The notes: generated by a model from the sequence alone, not told the origin. DNA of 64,000 nucleotides from JANQIO01 sp965601975 (GCA_965601975.1 OZ271856.1:1-64000), one strand, 5' to 3'. Counted from the first letter of the stretch, positions 17,998 to 27,607 are shown. Made by a program: numbers and translations.

Positions 17998-19079
17998 TGC
18001 GCGAGGACACGGCGGACTACCGCGCCCTCTTTACCGAGGACGTGCCGCTGCTGGATACCCGCGCGCCGGTGGAGTTCGCGCGCGGGGCGTTTCCCACAGC
18101 GTTCAACCTGCCGCTGATGACCGACGAGGAACGCCACCAGGTCGGCATCTGTTACAAGGAGCACGGCCAGGCCGCGGCTATCGAACTGGGACATGAACTG
18201 GTGTCGGGGGAAACACGCGAGGCGCGCATCGCGGCCTGGTGCGATTTTGCCCGGCAACACCCCACTGGCTACGTTTACTGCTTCCGCGGCGGGCTGCGCT
18301 CTGCCACCGCGCGCCAGTGGATGCGCGAGGCCGGCGTCGAATACCCGCTGGTGATCGGCGGCTACAAGGCGATGAGGCGCTTCCTGCTGGAAGAGCTGGA
18401 GCGCTCCCTGGCCGCCGCCCGCATCGTGCTGGTGGCGGGCAAGACCGGGACCGGCAAGACCCGGGTGATCGACGCCATCGACCGCGCCGTCGACCTCGAG
18501 GGTCTGGCCCACCACCGCGGCTCCAGTTTCGGCCGACTGCTGGAACCCCAGCCAGGCCAGATCGATTTCGAGAATGCCCTGAGCATCAGCCTGCTGCGCC
18601 AGCTGGCGGCGGGTGCCGGTACCCTGGTGATGGAAGACGAGGGCAAACTGATCGGCCGCCTGTACCTGCCCGAATCCCTGCGTGAGATCATGCAGGGTGC
18701 CCCGCTGCTGGTGGTCGAAGAGTCGGTGGCGTCCCGGGTCGAGGTCATTTTTGATGATTACGTGATTGACCTGGGCGAGCGCTACGCAGAGCGCTTCGGT
18801 GCCGGGGGTGTCGAGGGCCATCACCGTCATCTCAGTGAAGGACTGCTGCGCATCCGCAAGCGGCTCGGCGGTGAGCTGCACCGCCAGATTGACGGTCTCA
18901 TGGATCAGGCATTCAACCTTGGCGATGCAGCCCTGCATCGCCAGTGGATCGAGCTGTTGCTGGTGAAATACTATGACGGCATGTACGACTACCAGATGCA
19001 GCAGCGCGCCGGCGAGGTGCTGGCCCGGGGCAGCCGCGATGACATCATCGAGCAGGCCCGGGAACTGACCCGGCCGTGA
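17997..19079 (+). CDS. mnmH: tRNA 2-selenouridine synthase
   Basis: This is a 360-residue enzyme that converts 2-thiouridine to 2-selenouridine at the wobble position of certain tRNAs, using selenophosphate and a geranylated intermediate. An N-terminal rhodanese domain carries the catalytic Cys95 in YCFRGGLRS. A C-terminal P-loop domain has GKTGTGKT at 148-155. The ATG overlaps the rdgC stop (TGATG), and a longer upstream frame merely shadows rdgC. Its stop overlaps the GTG of the selD fusion. With SelD next door, the operon encodes the selenouridine trait; no selenocysteine machinery (SelA, SelB) is in the window. Confidence 0.92.
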   Translation: MREDTADYRALFTEDVPLLDTRAPVEFARGAFPTAFNLPLMTDEERHQVGICYKEHGQAAAIELGHELVSGETREARIAAWCDFARQHPTGYVYCFRGGLRSATARQWMREAGVEYPLVIGGYKAMRRFLLEELERSLAAARIVLVAGKTGTGKTRVIDAIDRAVDLEGLAHHRGSSFGRLLEPQPGQIDFENALSISLLRQLAAGAGTLVMEDEGKLIGRLYLPESLREIMQGAPLLVVEESVASRVEVIFDDYVIDLGERYAERFGAGGVEGHHRHLSEGLLRIRKRLGGELHRQIDGLMDQAFNLGDAALHRQWIELLLVKYYDGMYDYQMQQRAGEVLARGSRDDIIEQARELTRP

Positions 19080-21217
19080 TCGAACCCCGTCGCGACCTGC
19101 TGCTGGTGGGCGGCGGACATACCCACGCGCTGGCGCTGCGCATGCTGTCCATGCGGCCGCCCCCCGGCCTGCGCATGACACTGGTCAGCGATACGGGCTT
19201 TGCCCCGTACTCCGGCATGCTGCCGGGGCTCGTCGCCGGGCACTACGCGTTTGAAGACACCCACATCGACCTGCGCCGATTCTGTGGTGCCCGGGGTATT
19301 CGCTTTGTGGAAGCAGAAGTCACCGGGATCGAGCCGGACACCGGCCAGGTGTTGCTGGCAGGCCGTCCGCCGCTGGAATATGACCTGCTGTCCATCAACA
19401 TCGGCGCCCAGCCGGAGTTGGACTCGGTACCCGGTGCGCGGGAGTACGCCGTCCCCGTCAAGCCGGTGAGCAGCTTCTACCAGCGCTGGCAGGCGCTGGA
19501 GGAGCGCCTGTCCGGTGGGTCCGCGCAGGGTGAGCGCATCCTGCTGGTGGGGGGCGGCGCCGGTAGCCTGGAACTGGCGCTGGCGATTCGCCACCGGCTG
19601 GGTCCGGGTCCCGAGATCGGTTTGCTCTGCGGCGAGTCACTGCTGCCGGGCTACAATCGCGGCGCCATCGCCACGGTGCGCCGCTACTGTGCCGAACGGA
19701 ATATCGTTATCCATGAACCCGCTCGCGCCACCGCCGTTGACCAGTCGCTGGTGGATATCGCCGGCGGCCAGCCCATGCCCTACGACGTCCTGATCTGGTG
19801 CACCGGCGCCGTACCGGCGGCCTGGTTGAAAGATACCGGGCTGCCCCTGGATGATCGCGGCTTCCTGCGGGTGGAAGACACCCTGCAGGTGGAAGGATTC
19901 CCCGGCATATTTGCCGCGGGCGATGTCGCGGTCCAGGTGGAAAACCCGCGGCCCCGGGCCGGCGTGTTCGCGGTGCGCCAGGCGCCGGTGCTGGCCCGCA
20001 ACCTGGCGGCCGCGGCGGCACAGCGCCCGCTTGTGAAACACCGGCCCCAGCGCCGCTTCCTGTCGCTGCTGTCCATGGGCGACAAACAGGCGGTAGCAGA
20101 CAAGGGTCTGTTGTGGGCCAGTGGAAAATGGACCTGGCGCTGGAAAGATCGCATCGACCGGAAATTCATGGCGCGGTTTACCGAGACGCCGCCCGCCATG
20201 TCGGTGGTGCCCCCAGGTGAGGATATGCACTGCGGCGGCTGCGGTGCCAAACTGCCGTCTTCTTTGCTGCGCGGTGCGCTGGCGGAAGTGGCGACCCGCT
20301 ACCCCGACGGCATCCTCGCCGAGCAGCTGCGCGACGATGCCGCGGTGCTGGAATTGCCGGAAGGCCTGCCGCTGCTGCAGACCGTCGACAGCCTGCGCGC
20401 GCTGGTGGACGACCCCTGGGTCATGGGCCGTATTGTGGCCCTGCACTCCCTGAGTGACCTTTACGCCATGGGCGCGACACCCCACTCGGCCCAGGTACAC
20501 GCCTGTCTCCCTTACGCGGCGCCGATCCTGCAGCAGCGGGAACTGGTGCAGCTGATGAGTGGGCTGGTGGAAGAGCTGTCAGTCGCCGGCTGTACCCTGG
20601 TGGGCGGCCACAGTATGGAAGGCCCGGAACTGTCGCTTGGCCTGACCGTAAACGGTACCGGGACCGTCGACCGCGTATTGCACAAGCGGGGAGCACGACC
20701 CGGTGATCGCCTGGTGATGACCAAGCCACTGGGCACCGGTGTGATCTTTGCCGCGGCCATGGTGGGTGCCGCCGGCGGCGCCTCCATCGCCGCCGCCATC
20801 GGCAGCATGCTGCTCAGCAATCGCAAGGCGGCGGGGCTCGCCGCGAGGGCGGGCGCGCGGGCCTGTACCGACATCACCGGTTTCGGCCTGCTCGGCCACC
20901 TGCAGGAAATGCTGACCGCGGACCTGGGCGCGTGGCTGGACGCGGGCGCCGTGCCTTTGCTGGCGGGAACCCCAGAGCTCTGGGCGGCGGGGCACCGCAG
21001 TACCCTGCACGAGGGGAATCTCGCTTCGATCAATCTTTTCGAGGAGTGGGGCCCGCAGTTCTACGACCCGCAGACCAGCGGCGGCCTGCTGGTTGCCGTG
21101 CCGCCGGAGCGGGCCGAATACCTGCTGGCGGGGCTGGTGGAGAAAGGTCACCAGGCGGCGCTGATCGGTGAGATCACCCTGCGCGCCGACGGCGAATCCG
21201 CCATTATCGCATCGTAA
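19076..21217 (+). CDS. selD: Pyridine nucleotide-disulfide oxidoreductase fused to selenophosphate synthase
   Basis: This is a 713-residue protein from a GTG overlapping the mnmH stop. Residues 1-370 are an NDH-2-like flavin oxidoreductase (LLLVGGGHTHALALRML at the N-terminus; GIFAAGDVAVQ as the second FAD motif). Residues 375-713 are SelD, with GGCGAK (Cys386 and Cys389), DDAAVLELP and the ATP-binding GHSMEGPELSLGLTVNG. SelD makes selenophosphate from selenide and ATP. The fused oxidoreductase occurs in other bacteria and may supply or protect reduced selenium; that role is inferred. The active-site residue is an ordinary Cys codon (TGC), not a selenocysteine TGA. The 3' end overlaps the convergent adaptor gene by 14 bases. 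Confidence 0.93.
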   Translation: MIEPRRDLLLVGGGHTHALALRMLSMRPPPGLRMTLVSDTGFAPYSGMLPGLVAGHYAFEDTHIDLRRFCGARGIRFVEAEVTGIEPDTGQVLLAGRPPLEYDLLSINIGAQPELDSVPGAREYAVPVKPVSSFYQRWQALEERLSGGSAQGERILLVGGGAGSLELALAIRHRLGPGPEIGLLCGESLLPGYNRGAIATVRRYCAERNIVIHEPARATAVDQSLVDIAGGQPMPYDVLIWCTGAVPAAWLKDTGLPLDDRGFLRVEDTLQVEGFPGIFAAGDVAVQVENPRPRAGVFAVRQAPVLARNLAAAAAQRPLVKHRPQRRFLSLLSMGDKQAVADKGLLWASGKWTWRWKDRIDRKFMARFTETPPAMSVVPPGEDMHCGGCGAKLPSSLLRGALAEVATRYPDGILAEQLRDDAAVLELPEGLPLLQTVDSLRALVDDPWVMGRIVALHSLSDLYAMGATPHSAQVHACLPYAAPILQQRELVQLMSGLVEELSVAGCTLVGGHSMEGPELSLGLTVNGTGTVDRVLHKRGARPGDRLVMTKPLGTGVIFAAAMVGAAGGASIAAAIGSMLLSNRKAAGLAARAGARACTDITGFGLLGHLQEMLTADLGAWLDAGAVPLLAGTPELWAAGHRSTLHEGNLASINLFEEWGPQFYDPQTSGGLLVAVPPERAEYLLAGLVEKGHQAALIGEITLRADGESAIIAS

Positions 21218-22262
21218 CGCTGCCGCCCAGGGGCGACACTTTCTGCCCGTCCCGCAGCCGCTCGGCGCCGCGAACCACTACCTGGTCGCCCGGCTGCAGC
21301 GCACCGGTCACGGCAATGCGCTCGCCCATGCCGGCGCCCAGCTCGACCGTTACCCGTTCGGCCACGGATTCATCGTTCACCACGTAGACGTAGTTGCTGC
21401 GATCCCTCAGTACGACCGCATCCCGGTCCACGGTGGTGCTGGTTTCGCGGGCGGAAGCGGGCAGCTCCACGGTTACCGCTTCGCCAATCAGCCAGTTGTT
21501 GGTGTGAGGCGTCAGGCGCAGCTCCATCATATGGGAGCGCAGGTCGCCGACCGCGATCAGGCTGCGGATGTCCGCCTCGGCGACACCCGCGTCATTTGAC
21601 AGCCGCACCGTGTCGCCAGCCTGGCTGAAGCGTGCCAGCCGCAGCGGCGCGGTCACGCTGATTTCCGCGGCGCTGGTATTGACCAGGCGCAGCAGTGGAC
21701 GGCCCACGGTGGCGTATTCGCCGGCGGCCATTTCCCGTGACACGACCACCCCGTCAAATGGCGCGCGGAGTGTCGAACGCTCCAGGTCGTAGCGGGTGCG
21801 CTCCAGGGCCACCTGGGCCTGGGTCAGCTCCTGCCGCAGGACCAGGTAGCGTGCCCGGGTCTCGTCCAGCTCCGAGTGGGCCGTGTTGTTGCGGGTGGCC
21901 AGCTCTTCCAGGCGCTGGGTTTGACGCTCCAGCCATTCCAGGTCCGCCTCGAGCGCAGCGATGCCCGCGATGCGCTCCTTCTCTTCCAGTTCGATCAGGT
22001 GACGGTCCAGCCGTGCGATGACCTCGCCGCGAGTGAAGCGGTCGCCGACTTCAGCAATCCACTCGAGGCGGCCGTTCAGTTCACTGGACAGGGCCGCGTC
22101 CTCGCGGCTCACGACCACACCCGAGACATTCATGGTGGCGGCCACGTGCTCCCGGGTCACCGGGTCGGTTTCTACCGTGACCGTGGGCTGGGCGAGGGCC
22201 GCCGCGGCCTGGAGGGCGATGCCCGGTACCAGTGCCAGCATTGAAAGCGTCTTGAATTGCAT
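21204..22262 (-). CDS. RND efflux periplasmic adaptor (membrane-fusion protein)
   Basis: This is a 352-residue protein with a Sec signal peptide (cleavage near ALAQ). The lipoyl half-motifs LNGRLEWIAEVGDRFTRGE and LRAPFDGVVVSREMAAGEY flank a coiled-coil hairpin, followed by a beta-barrel and a membrane-proximal domain. It connects the RND pump encoded 26 bases upstream to an outer-membrane channel. No outer-membrane factor gene is adjacent, so a shared TolC-type protein is likely. The adaptor gene follows its pump, whereas most RND operons have the adaptor first. Confidence 0.88.
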   Translation of the reverse strand: MQFKTLSMLALVPGIALQAAAALAQPTVTVETDPVTREHVAATMNVSGVVVSREDAALSSELNGRLEWIAEVGDRFTRGEVIARLDRHLIELEEKERIAGIAALEADLEWLERQTQRLEELATRNNTAHSELDETRARYLVLRQELTQAQVALERTRYDLERSTLRAPFDGVVVSREMAAGEYATVGRPLLRLVNTSAAEISVTAPLRLARFSQAGDTVRLSNDAGVAEADIRSLIAVGDLRSHMMELRLTPHTNNWLIGEAVTVELPASARETSTTVDRDAVVLRDRSNYVYVVNDESVAERVTVELGAGMGERIAVTGALQPGDQVVVRGAERLRDGQKVSPLGGSVTMR

Positions 22263-22288
22263 AAGCTTTGCCTCTCTTGGCTACCGCG

Positions 22289-25200
22289 TCAGGCGGCGGG
22301 CTTCAGTTGTGGTAAGGCTGCGCCGCTCCTGGCGGTTGATTCACGACCCATGCGCAGCAGGCAGGGCAGGAGCAGCAGCGTGAATATGGCAGAACAGCAC
22401 ATGCCGCCGACGATCACCGCAGACAGTCCCCGGTAAATCACGCTGCCTGTGCCCGGCATCAGCAGCAGCGGCAGCATGCCGAAAATACTGGTCAGGGTGC
22501 TCATGAAGATCGGCCGCAGGCGGGTCTGCAGCGCCAGCTGTACCGCCTCGGTGCGGCTGTGGCCTGCGCCCTCGGCGCTGCGGGTCTGGTGCACCAGCAG
22601 AATCGCGTTGTTGACCACCAGGCCCAGCAGGATCACGAAGCCGATCATGGTCAGCAGGTCCAGGGGCTGGAAGGTCACAAGGTTGAGCAGGCGCAGTGCG
22701 ATTACGCCGCCCACCATGGCCAGCGGCATGGCCATTACGACCAGCAGGCTGTCCTTCACGGAGCGGAACAACGCCGCCATCAGCAGGAACAGCAGCCCGA
22801 TAGCGACGCCGAAGTTGCTGCCCATGGTGCTGATGGCGCGGGTCAGGGCGTTGGCGCTGCCACCGTAGAGAATGCTGGCGTCGCCGGGCAGGGCTTCGAG
22901 CAGCGCCGGTTCGACGTCCTCGCGCAGGGTGCGCATCACTCGCTCCAGGGACATGTCTTCAGGGGGTCGGATATCCAGGGATACCGTGCGGCGACGGTCC
23001 CTTCGCACCAGCTGGCTCGGACCGACCGTGCGGCGCAATTCCACCAGCTCGCCGAGCATGACCGTATCGCCTTCCGGTGTGGCGAGCGGCATGGCCGCGA
23101 GCTGCTCCGGCTCGTCCCAGGTCTCGGCGCGCAGGATGATGTCCATGCGCTTTTCGCCGTCGAAATGTTCCCCGACGTAGAGACCGTCACCGAGGGCGCG
23201 GACGATATTGCCCATGTCCTGTCGGCTCCAGCCCGCTTCGCTGATGCGGCGGTCGCGGGGCTCCAGGCGCAGCTCCGGCTCCGCCTGCTCCAGGCCGGGA
23301 TTGACGCGCACTGACGCGTTCGGCAGGGCTTCTGTCAGCAGTTCCTGGCCGACGGCGGCGGCCCGCGCCAGCGCCTCCCGGTCGCGGGACTGCAGGTGCA
23401 CGCTGACCCGGCGTTCACCGCCGAAGCCGCCAAAGAGATTTCCCTGGCTGGCGAAGAACTGCAGGTCAGGCAGGTCGGCGAAAATCTCGGTGCGAATGAT
23501 CTCCTCGAGTTCCGCCACCCGTGACTGGTCCTGCACCCGCGCGCCCATGCCGCCGCCGCCGGGCCAGGTCAGTATGTAGTAGTTTTTCAGGGCCGGTTCC
23601 CGCTCGCCGCGCATCAGCGGTCCCATGCGTTCGTCCAGCACCTTGATGTACTCCTCGCGGATGCTGGTGGCGCTGGCGCCGGCGGGGAACTGGAAGTAGG
23701 CATCCACCGCGTCGCGCTTCACCGGCGGCAGGTAGTCGAGTTCCGGCAGCAGCAGCCAGCTGATGCCCAGCGGTACCACCAGCAGGCCGGCAGCCAGGCC
23801 GCGGCGGCGATTGCGCGTGGCCGTCAAAGCCATGATGCGATCGGTGATGCGGCACCAGGCGTTCCTGTGCGGGTCGCTGAGAGTCTGCTCCCGCAGCCAG
23901 AGGTGACTGGCCAGGGGAAGTACGGTGACCGCCACCAGCAGTGACATCACGACGGCGATGGCGATGGTGATGGCGAGGTCTCCAAACAGCTGGCCTTCAA
24001 CTTCGCGCATGAAGATTACCGGCAGGAAGATCGCCACCGTGGTGGCGGTGGAAGCCAGCAGGGCCCCCCATACCTGGCCGGTGCCCTGCAAGGCCGCCGT
24101 TCGGGTATCCGAACCCTGTTCGCGCAGGCGCACGATGTTCTCCAGCACCACGATCGCCGCGTCCAGCACCATGCCGGTGGCGAAGGCGAGGCCTGCGAGG
24201 GAGATGACGTTGAGCGTGTTGCCGGTGACTTTCAGCAGGATGAAGGTCGCCAGCAGCGAGGCGGGAATGGCCATCGCCACAATCAGTGTGGCGCGAACCC
24301 GGCGCAGGAAGTACCAGAGCACGCCCACTGCCAGGAATACCCCCAGCAGCAGGTTGCTGGTCACGAGGTTGATGGCCCGGTAGATGAACACCGAGGCATC
24401 GAAAGACTGCACCAGCACCAGGCCGCGGTCACCGACAATGCCGGCGTTGAGTTCCTCGACCACGTCCTTCACCGCGTTCAGGGTCTGCAGGACGTTGGCG
24501 CCATTCTGCCTGTCGATGCGCAGGGAGATGGCGGGATTGCCGTTCTGGGTCGGGTGGGCGCCCGCATCGCTCTGCACTACCGCGACCTCAGCGATGTCAC
24601 CCAGTTTGACGGGACGGCCGTCGCGCCATTCGAAAATCATTTCCTTGAGCTCGCGGGGCTCGTAGCGGCCGGTGAAGCGCAGGGTGTACTGGCGCCGGCC
24701 CACGTCGACAAAGCCGCCGCTGACGTCGTTGGCGCGGCCCAGGCGGGCGGCGATGCCCGGCAGGGTCACGCCCAGGTCGGCGGCGCGCTGCGGGTCGAAC
24801 AGGATCTGAAGTTCCTGCTGGCTGCCGCTGCTGTTGGCGGACGGTTGCACGCTGGCGACGCCCGACACTGACTCGATGGCGGGTCGGATGGTGTCTTCGG
24901 CAAAGGCCGCGTAGTCAAAAATCTCGCCCGGCGTTTCGGGCAGCTTCTGCAGGAAGAAATAGGTCAGCGCCGGGGTGTCGCCGTTGCCGCCGCCCAGGCT
25001 GATAATGGGCTGGCTGGCGTCACGGGGCAGGGGGTCGATCCGGTTCATGCGGGCGATGACGTCCATCAGCGCCTCCTGCATGTCGGTCTCCAGCCCGAAC
25101 TCCAGGCTGATCCAGGCATTGCCGGCGTTGGCGTAGGCGGCCATCTCGGTGACACCGGGCAGGCCCCGCAGCACCGACTCGATCGGCTCGATAATTTCTG

Positions 25201-25381
25201 ACTCGATCTCCCGCGGCGAGGCGGCGCGCCAGTTGGTCTGGATGGTGATCTCGGGCGTCTCGATATCCGGGAACAGCTGCACCGGCAGGTTGGCGATGCT
25301 GTAGCTGCCGAACAGCACCAGCGCCGCCAGGGCGACGGCGATGGCCGCGGGATTCTTCAGTGATAGCTGTGTCAGGTTCAT
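22289..25381 (-). CDS. RND-family efflux transporter (inner-membrane pump)
   Basis: This protein has about 1030 residues, starting at ATG (MNLTQLSLKNPAAIAVALAAL); a TTG 15 bases upstream is a possible alternative. The architecture is that of AcrB/MdtB-type pumps. It has a first transmembrane helix, a large periplasmic loop, helices 2-6 (with MVLDAAIVVLENIVRL), a second loop and helices 8-12 (VVNNAILLVHQTRSAEGAG near the end). It exports drugs, metals or metabolites by proton antiport. Substrate is unknown; sequence features fit the HAE/hydrophobic group better than the heavy-metal group. Its start codon lies inside a predicted mRNA stem. Confidence 0.88.
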   Translation of the reverse strand: MNLTQLSLKNPAAIAVALAALVLFGSYSIANLPVQLFPDIETPEITIQTNWRAASPREIESEIIEPIESVLRGLPGVTEMAAYANAGNAWISLEFGLETDMQEALMDVIARMNRIDPLPRDASQPIISLGGGNGDTPALTYFFLQKLPETPGEIFDYAAFAEDTIRPAIESVSGVASVQPSANSSGSQQELQILFDPQRAADLGVTLPGIAARLGRANDVSGGFVDVGRRQYTLRFTGRYEPRELKEMIFEWRDGRPVKLGDIAEVAVVQSDAGAHPTQNGNPAISLRIDRQNGANVLQTLNAVKDVVEELNAGIVGDRGLVLVQSFDASVFIYRAINLVTSNLLLGVFLAVGVLWYFLRRVRATLIVAMAIPASLLATFILLKVTGNTLNVISLAGLAFATGMVLDAAIVVLENIVRLREQGSDTRTAALQGTGQVWGALLASTATTVAIFLPVIFMREVEGQLFGDLAITIAIAVVMSLLVAVTVLPLASHLWLREQTLSDPHRNAWCRITDRIMALTATRNRRRGLAAGLLVVPLGISWLLLPELDYLPPVKRDAVDAYFQFPAGASATSIREEYIKVLDERMGPLMRGEREPALKNYYILTWPGGGGMGARVQDQSRVAELEEIIRTEIFADLPDLQFFASQGNLFGGFGGERRVSVHLQSRDREALARAAAVGQELLTEALPNASVRVNPGLEQAEPELRLEPRDRRISEAGWSRQDMGNIVRALGDGLYVGEHFDGEKRMDIILRAETWDEPEQLAAMPLATPEGDTVMLGELVELRRTVGPSQLVRRDRRRTVSLDIRPPEDMSLERVMRTLREDVEPALLEALPGDASILYGGSANALTRAISTMGSNFGVAIGLLFLLMAALFRSVKDSLLVVMAMPLAMVGGVIALRLLNLVTFQPLDLLTMIGFVILLGLVVNNAILLVHQTRSAEGAGHSRTEAVQLALQTRLRPIFMSTLTSIFGMLPLLLMPGTGSVIYRGLSAVIVGGMCCSAIFTLLLLPCLLRMGRESTARSGAALPQLKPAA

Positions 25382-25463
25382 GTCTCGCCCTGTCAATCAC
25401 GGGGCGCGACACGGGCCTAAGCGTGTCAGGCCTTTCGCATTCCCCCTAAATTATCGAGACATG
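25379..25463 (-). promoter_or_regulatory. Structured leader that could occlude the RND start codon
   Basis: On the minus-strand transcript, CATGTCTCG (25463-25455) can pair perfectly with CGAGACATG (25387-25379), whose last three bases are the start codon of the pump. Between them a second hairpin, GACACG/CGTGTC (25427-25422 with 25413-25408), stacks inside. This may regulate translation; it is a prediction from base complementarity alone. Confidence 0.35.
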
Positions 25464-25541
25464 ACGATAGCAAGCGGGGGTCGTCCAGTAAGGCAATCTG
25501 CGATGAGCTGCTCGACCACTGCGACGAGTGGCGGGTGGGCG

Positions 25542-26348
25542 CTACAGGGCGTTGGTGAACTCGCGAATCCGGTCGCGGTAGCTGCGGCTGACCTTCAGCT
25601 TTGTGCCTTCGCGCAGGGAAAGCTGGTACTCACCGTTGGTCAGGTTTTGTGCGCTGGTGATGCGGTCCGCGTTGACGATTGTGGAGCGGTGAATGCGCAG
25701 GAACTTCAGCGGGTTGAGCATGGCTTCCAGCTGTTTCATGGTGATGCGCATGATGTAGGTGACGTTGTCGGCGTGCACGCACATGTAGTCGCCGGCGGCG
25801 TCGATCCAGTCGATGTCCGCTACCGGCACCAGATTGATCTCGTCGCCGTCGCGAATCGACAGCTTGTCCGGGTAGACGCCGGACTGCCCCTCGGCAATCT
25901 CTTCCACGGTGGCGGCGCTGGCACCCGAGAGCTGCATACAGGCCGTTACCAGGTTCTGTTTCTGGTCGGCGAGCTTCTTCTGCTGGTAGGCATCCAGCGC
26001 CCGCTCGACGGCGGCTTCCAGCCGGTCGTCATCCACGGGCTTCAGCACGTAATCCACCGCGTTTACCTCGAAGGCATCCACCGCGAATTCGTCGAAGGCA
26101 GTGGCGAAGATCACGATGGGCATGTCGTCGCCCTGCAGGTTGTTGACCACGCCAAACCCGTCCATGCCGGGCATCTGGATATCCAGGAACATCAGGTCCG
26201 GCGAGAGTTCAGATACGGCCTCGAGGGCCTCCTCGCCATTGCCACACTCGGCCACGATATCGATGCTGTCGTAGTCGGCGAGCCTCAGGCTCAGGCCTTT
26301 GCGTGCCAGGGGTTCATCATCGACGATAACGGTGCGCAATGTACTCAT
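25542..26348 (-). CDS. LytTR-type response regulator
   Basis: This is a 268-residue regulator. The receiver domain (1-120) has acidic residues Asp10/Asp11, phosphoacceptor Asp56 in MFLDIQMPG and the conserved Lys in YVLKPVDDD. The C-terminal LytTR DNA-binding domain (about 165-268) shows the typical RIHRSTIVNADRI and LKVSRSYRDRI segments. It is coupled to the kinase gene by an ATGA overlap. LytTR regulators commonly control extracellular-polymer or virulence genes. Here the RND pump 160 bases downstream is an obvious candidate target. Confidence 0.9.
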   Translation of the reverse strand: MSTLRTVIVDDEPLARKGLSLRLADYDSIDIVAECGNGEEALEAVSELSPDLMFLDIQMPGMDGFGVVNNLQGDDMPIVIFATAFDEFAVDAFEVNAVDYVLKPVDDDRLEAAVERALDAYQQKKLADQKQNLVTACMQLSGASAATVEEIAEGQSGVYPDKLSIRDGDEINLVPVADIDWIDAAGDYMCVHADNVTYIMRITMKQLEAMLNPLKFLRIHRSTIVNADRITSAQNLTNGEYQLSLREGTKLKVSRSYRDRIREFTNAL

Positions 26349-27469
26349 GCTGCGGCTGCCTGTTCGCTGATTTCCAGGGGAATTCGGATGCTGATGGTGA
26401 GCCCGTGTGGGTCGGTCCGGCTGAGTTCGAAGCCGTGGCTGTCACCGTAGAGCTCGCGCAGGCGCTCGCGGGTGTTCGCCAGTCCCACGCCGTTGCGCTT
26501 ACTCTTCGCCGGCGCCCGCTCGTCCATCCCGGGACCGTCGTCCGCCACTTCCAGCAGCAGCTGGCCGGCGAATACCCGGGCCGAAATGCGAATGGTGCCG
26601 CCGTTCACGCTGTGGGCGATGGCGTACTTGATCGCGTTTTCCACCAGCGGCTGCAGCAGCAGGCTGGGGATGAGGGCTCGTTCCGCCTCGCGGTCGATTT
26701 CAAAGGCCAGGCGCAGGCGCTCGTCAAAGCGCACCTTCTCAATATCCAGGTAGAGCTTCATCGCTTCGACTTCCTGGGCCAGGGTGACCTTGGCCATCGG
26801 GTCGTTGTCCAGCGAGTAGCGCAGGAAGTGGCTGAGGCGGGTGACCATGGTGTTGGCCAGCGTGTTCTGTTTGTCCAGCACCAGCGTCGAAATCGCATTC
26901 AGGGTGTTGAACAGGAAGTGCGGGTTGAGCTGGTAGCGCAGCATTTTCAGCTGGGCCTCGTGGGCCATGGCCTCTGACTTGAGCCCCCGGGCGCGCTCTT
27001 CCTGCAGCAGGCGGTAGTACTTCATGCCGAAGTAAAGCGCGGTCCAGATCAGCATGACCCACCAGGCCTCGGTGACACCCTGCAGCCGGAAGAAGATATG
27101 GTCCCAGGTAGTGGTCATGGTGGTGAGCATGCGCTCGTACTTCTCGTTGTCGCGCTCCAGCAATACCGGCGCCACCAATGAGACGCGAATCACGCGCCAG
27201 GCCGCGGCGGCAGCGAAGGATGTGACCAGGGCGATGACCACGCGGCGGCCTATGGACAGGTCCCAGGCCAGCTTGTAGATGGCGCGCATGCCCAGGGTCA
27301 GCACCAGGCCGATAACGCAGATCACCGGGATGTAGAGGTAATAGTCGTCGCTGAGGACACCCCAATAGGAGGCCGCCAGGTAGAACGTGATGCCCCAGCC
27401 GGTCCAGCCTGCTATTTGCAGGGCCCAGAACTGGGCACGCGTGCTCTCGAAGTACTTTTCGATGTTCAT
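26345..27469 (-). CDS. LytS/YehU-type sensor histidine kinase
   Basis: This is a 374-residue membrane kinase from the ATG giving MNIEKYFESTRAQFW; the longer frame to 27628 lacks a credible start context. About four to five transmembrane helices occupy residues 15-195. The His_kinase domain follows, with the phosphoacceptor region QLNPHFLFNTLNAIS, and the HATPase has the N-box PLVENAIKYA and the G-box DDGPGM/GVGLANTRERL. It phosphorylates the LytTR regulator encoded directly after it. The membrane part gives no clue to the signal. Confidence 0.88.
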   Translation of the reverse strand: MNIEKYFESTRAQFWALQIAGWTGWGITFYLAASYWGVLSDDYYLYIPVICVIGLVLTLGMRAIYKLAWDLSIGRRVVIALVTSFAAAAAWRVIRVSLVAPVLLERDNEKYERMLTTMTTTWDHIFFRLQGVTEAWWVMLIWTALYFGMKYYRLLQEERARGLKSEAMAHEAQLKMLRYQLNPHFLFNTLNAISTLVLDKQNTLANTMVTRLSHFLRYSLDNDPMAKVTLAQEVEAMKLYLDIEKVRFDERLRLAFEIDREAERALIPSLLLQPLVENAIKYAIAHSVNGGTIRISARVFAGQLLLEVADDGPGMDERAPAKSKRNGVGLANTRERLRELYGDSHGFELSRTDPHGLTISIRIPLEISEQAAAA

Positions 27470-27607
27470 TGGGCAAATTATACGGCTATTTGGCCATTTC
27501 GACCTGCGCTTCACCGCAGGCGACCAGCGGCTTGTCGCAGCCAGATCAATATTCTCCTGCCCCCAAGCTGCCATAATTAAAGGGTAAAGGTACGCGAATG
27601 GGGGTTT

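Noticed and set aside
17379..19181. 600-codon minus-strand frame across rdgC and mnmH
   Set aside because: It lies opposite two recognised genes and shows no domain or credible start; the GC-rich third codon positions produce long antisense frames here.
20225..20245. Selenocysteine in SelD
   Set aside because: The two candidate positions are TGC cysteine codons and no in-frame TGA occurs there.
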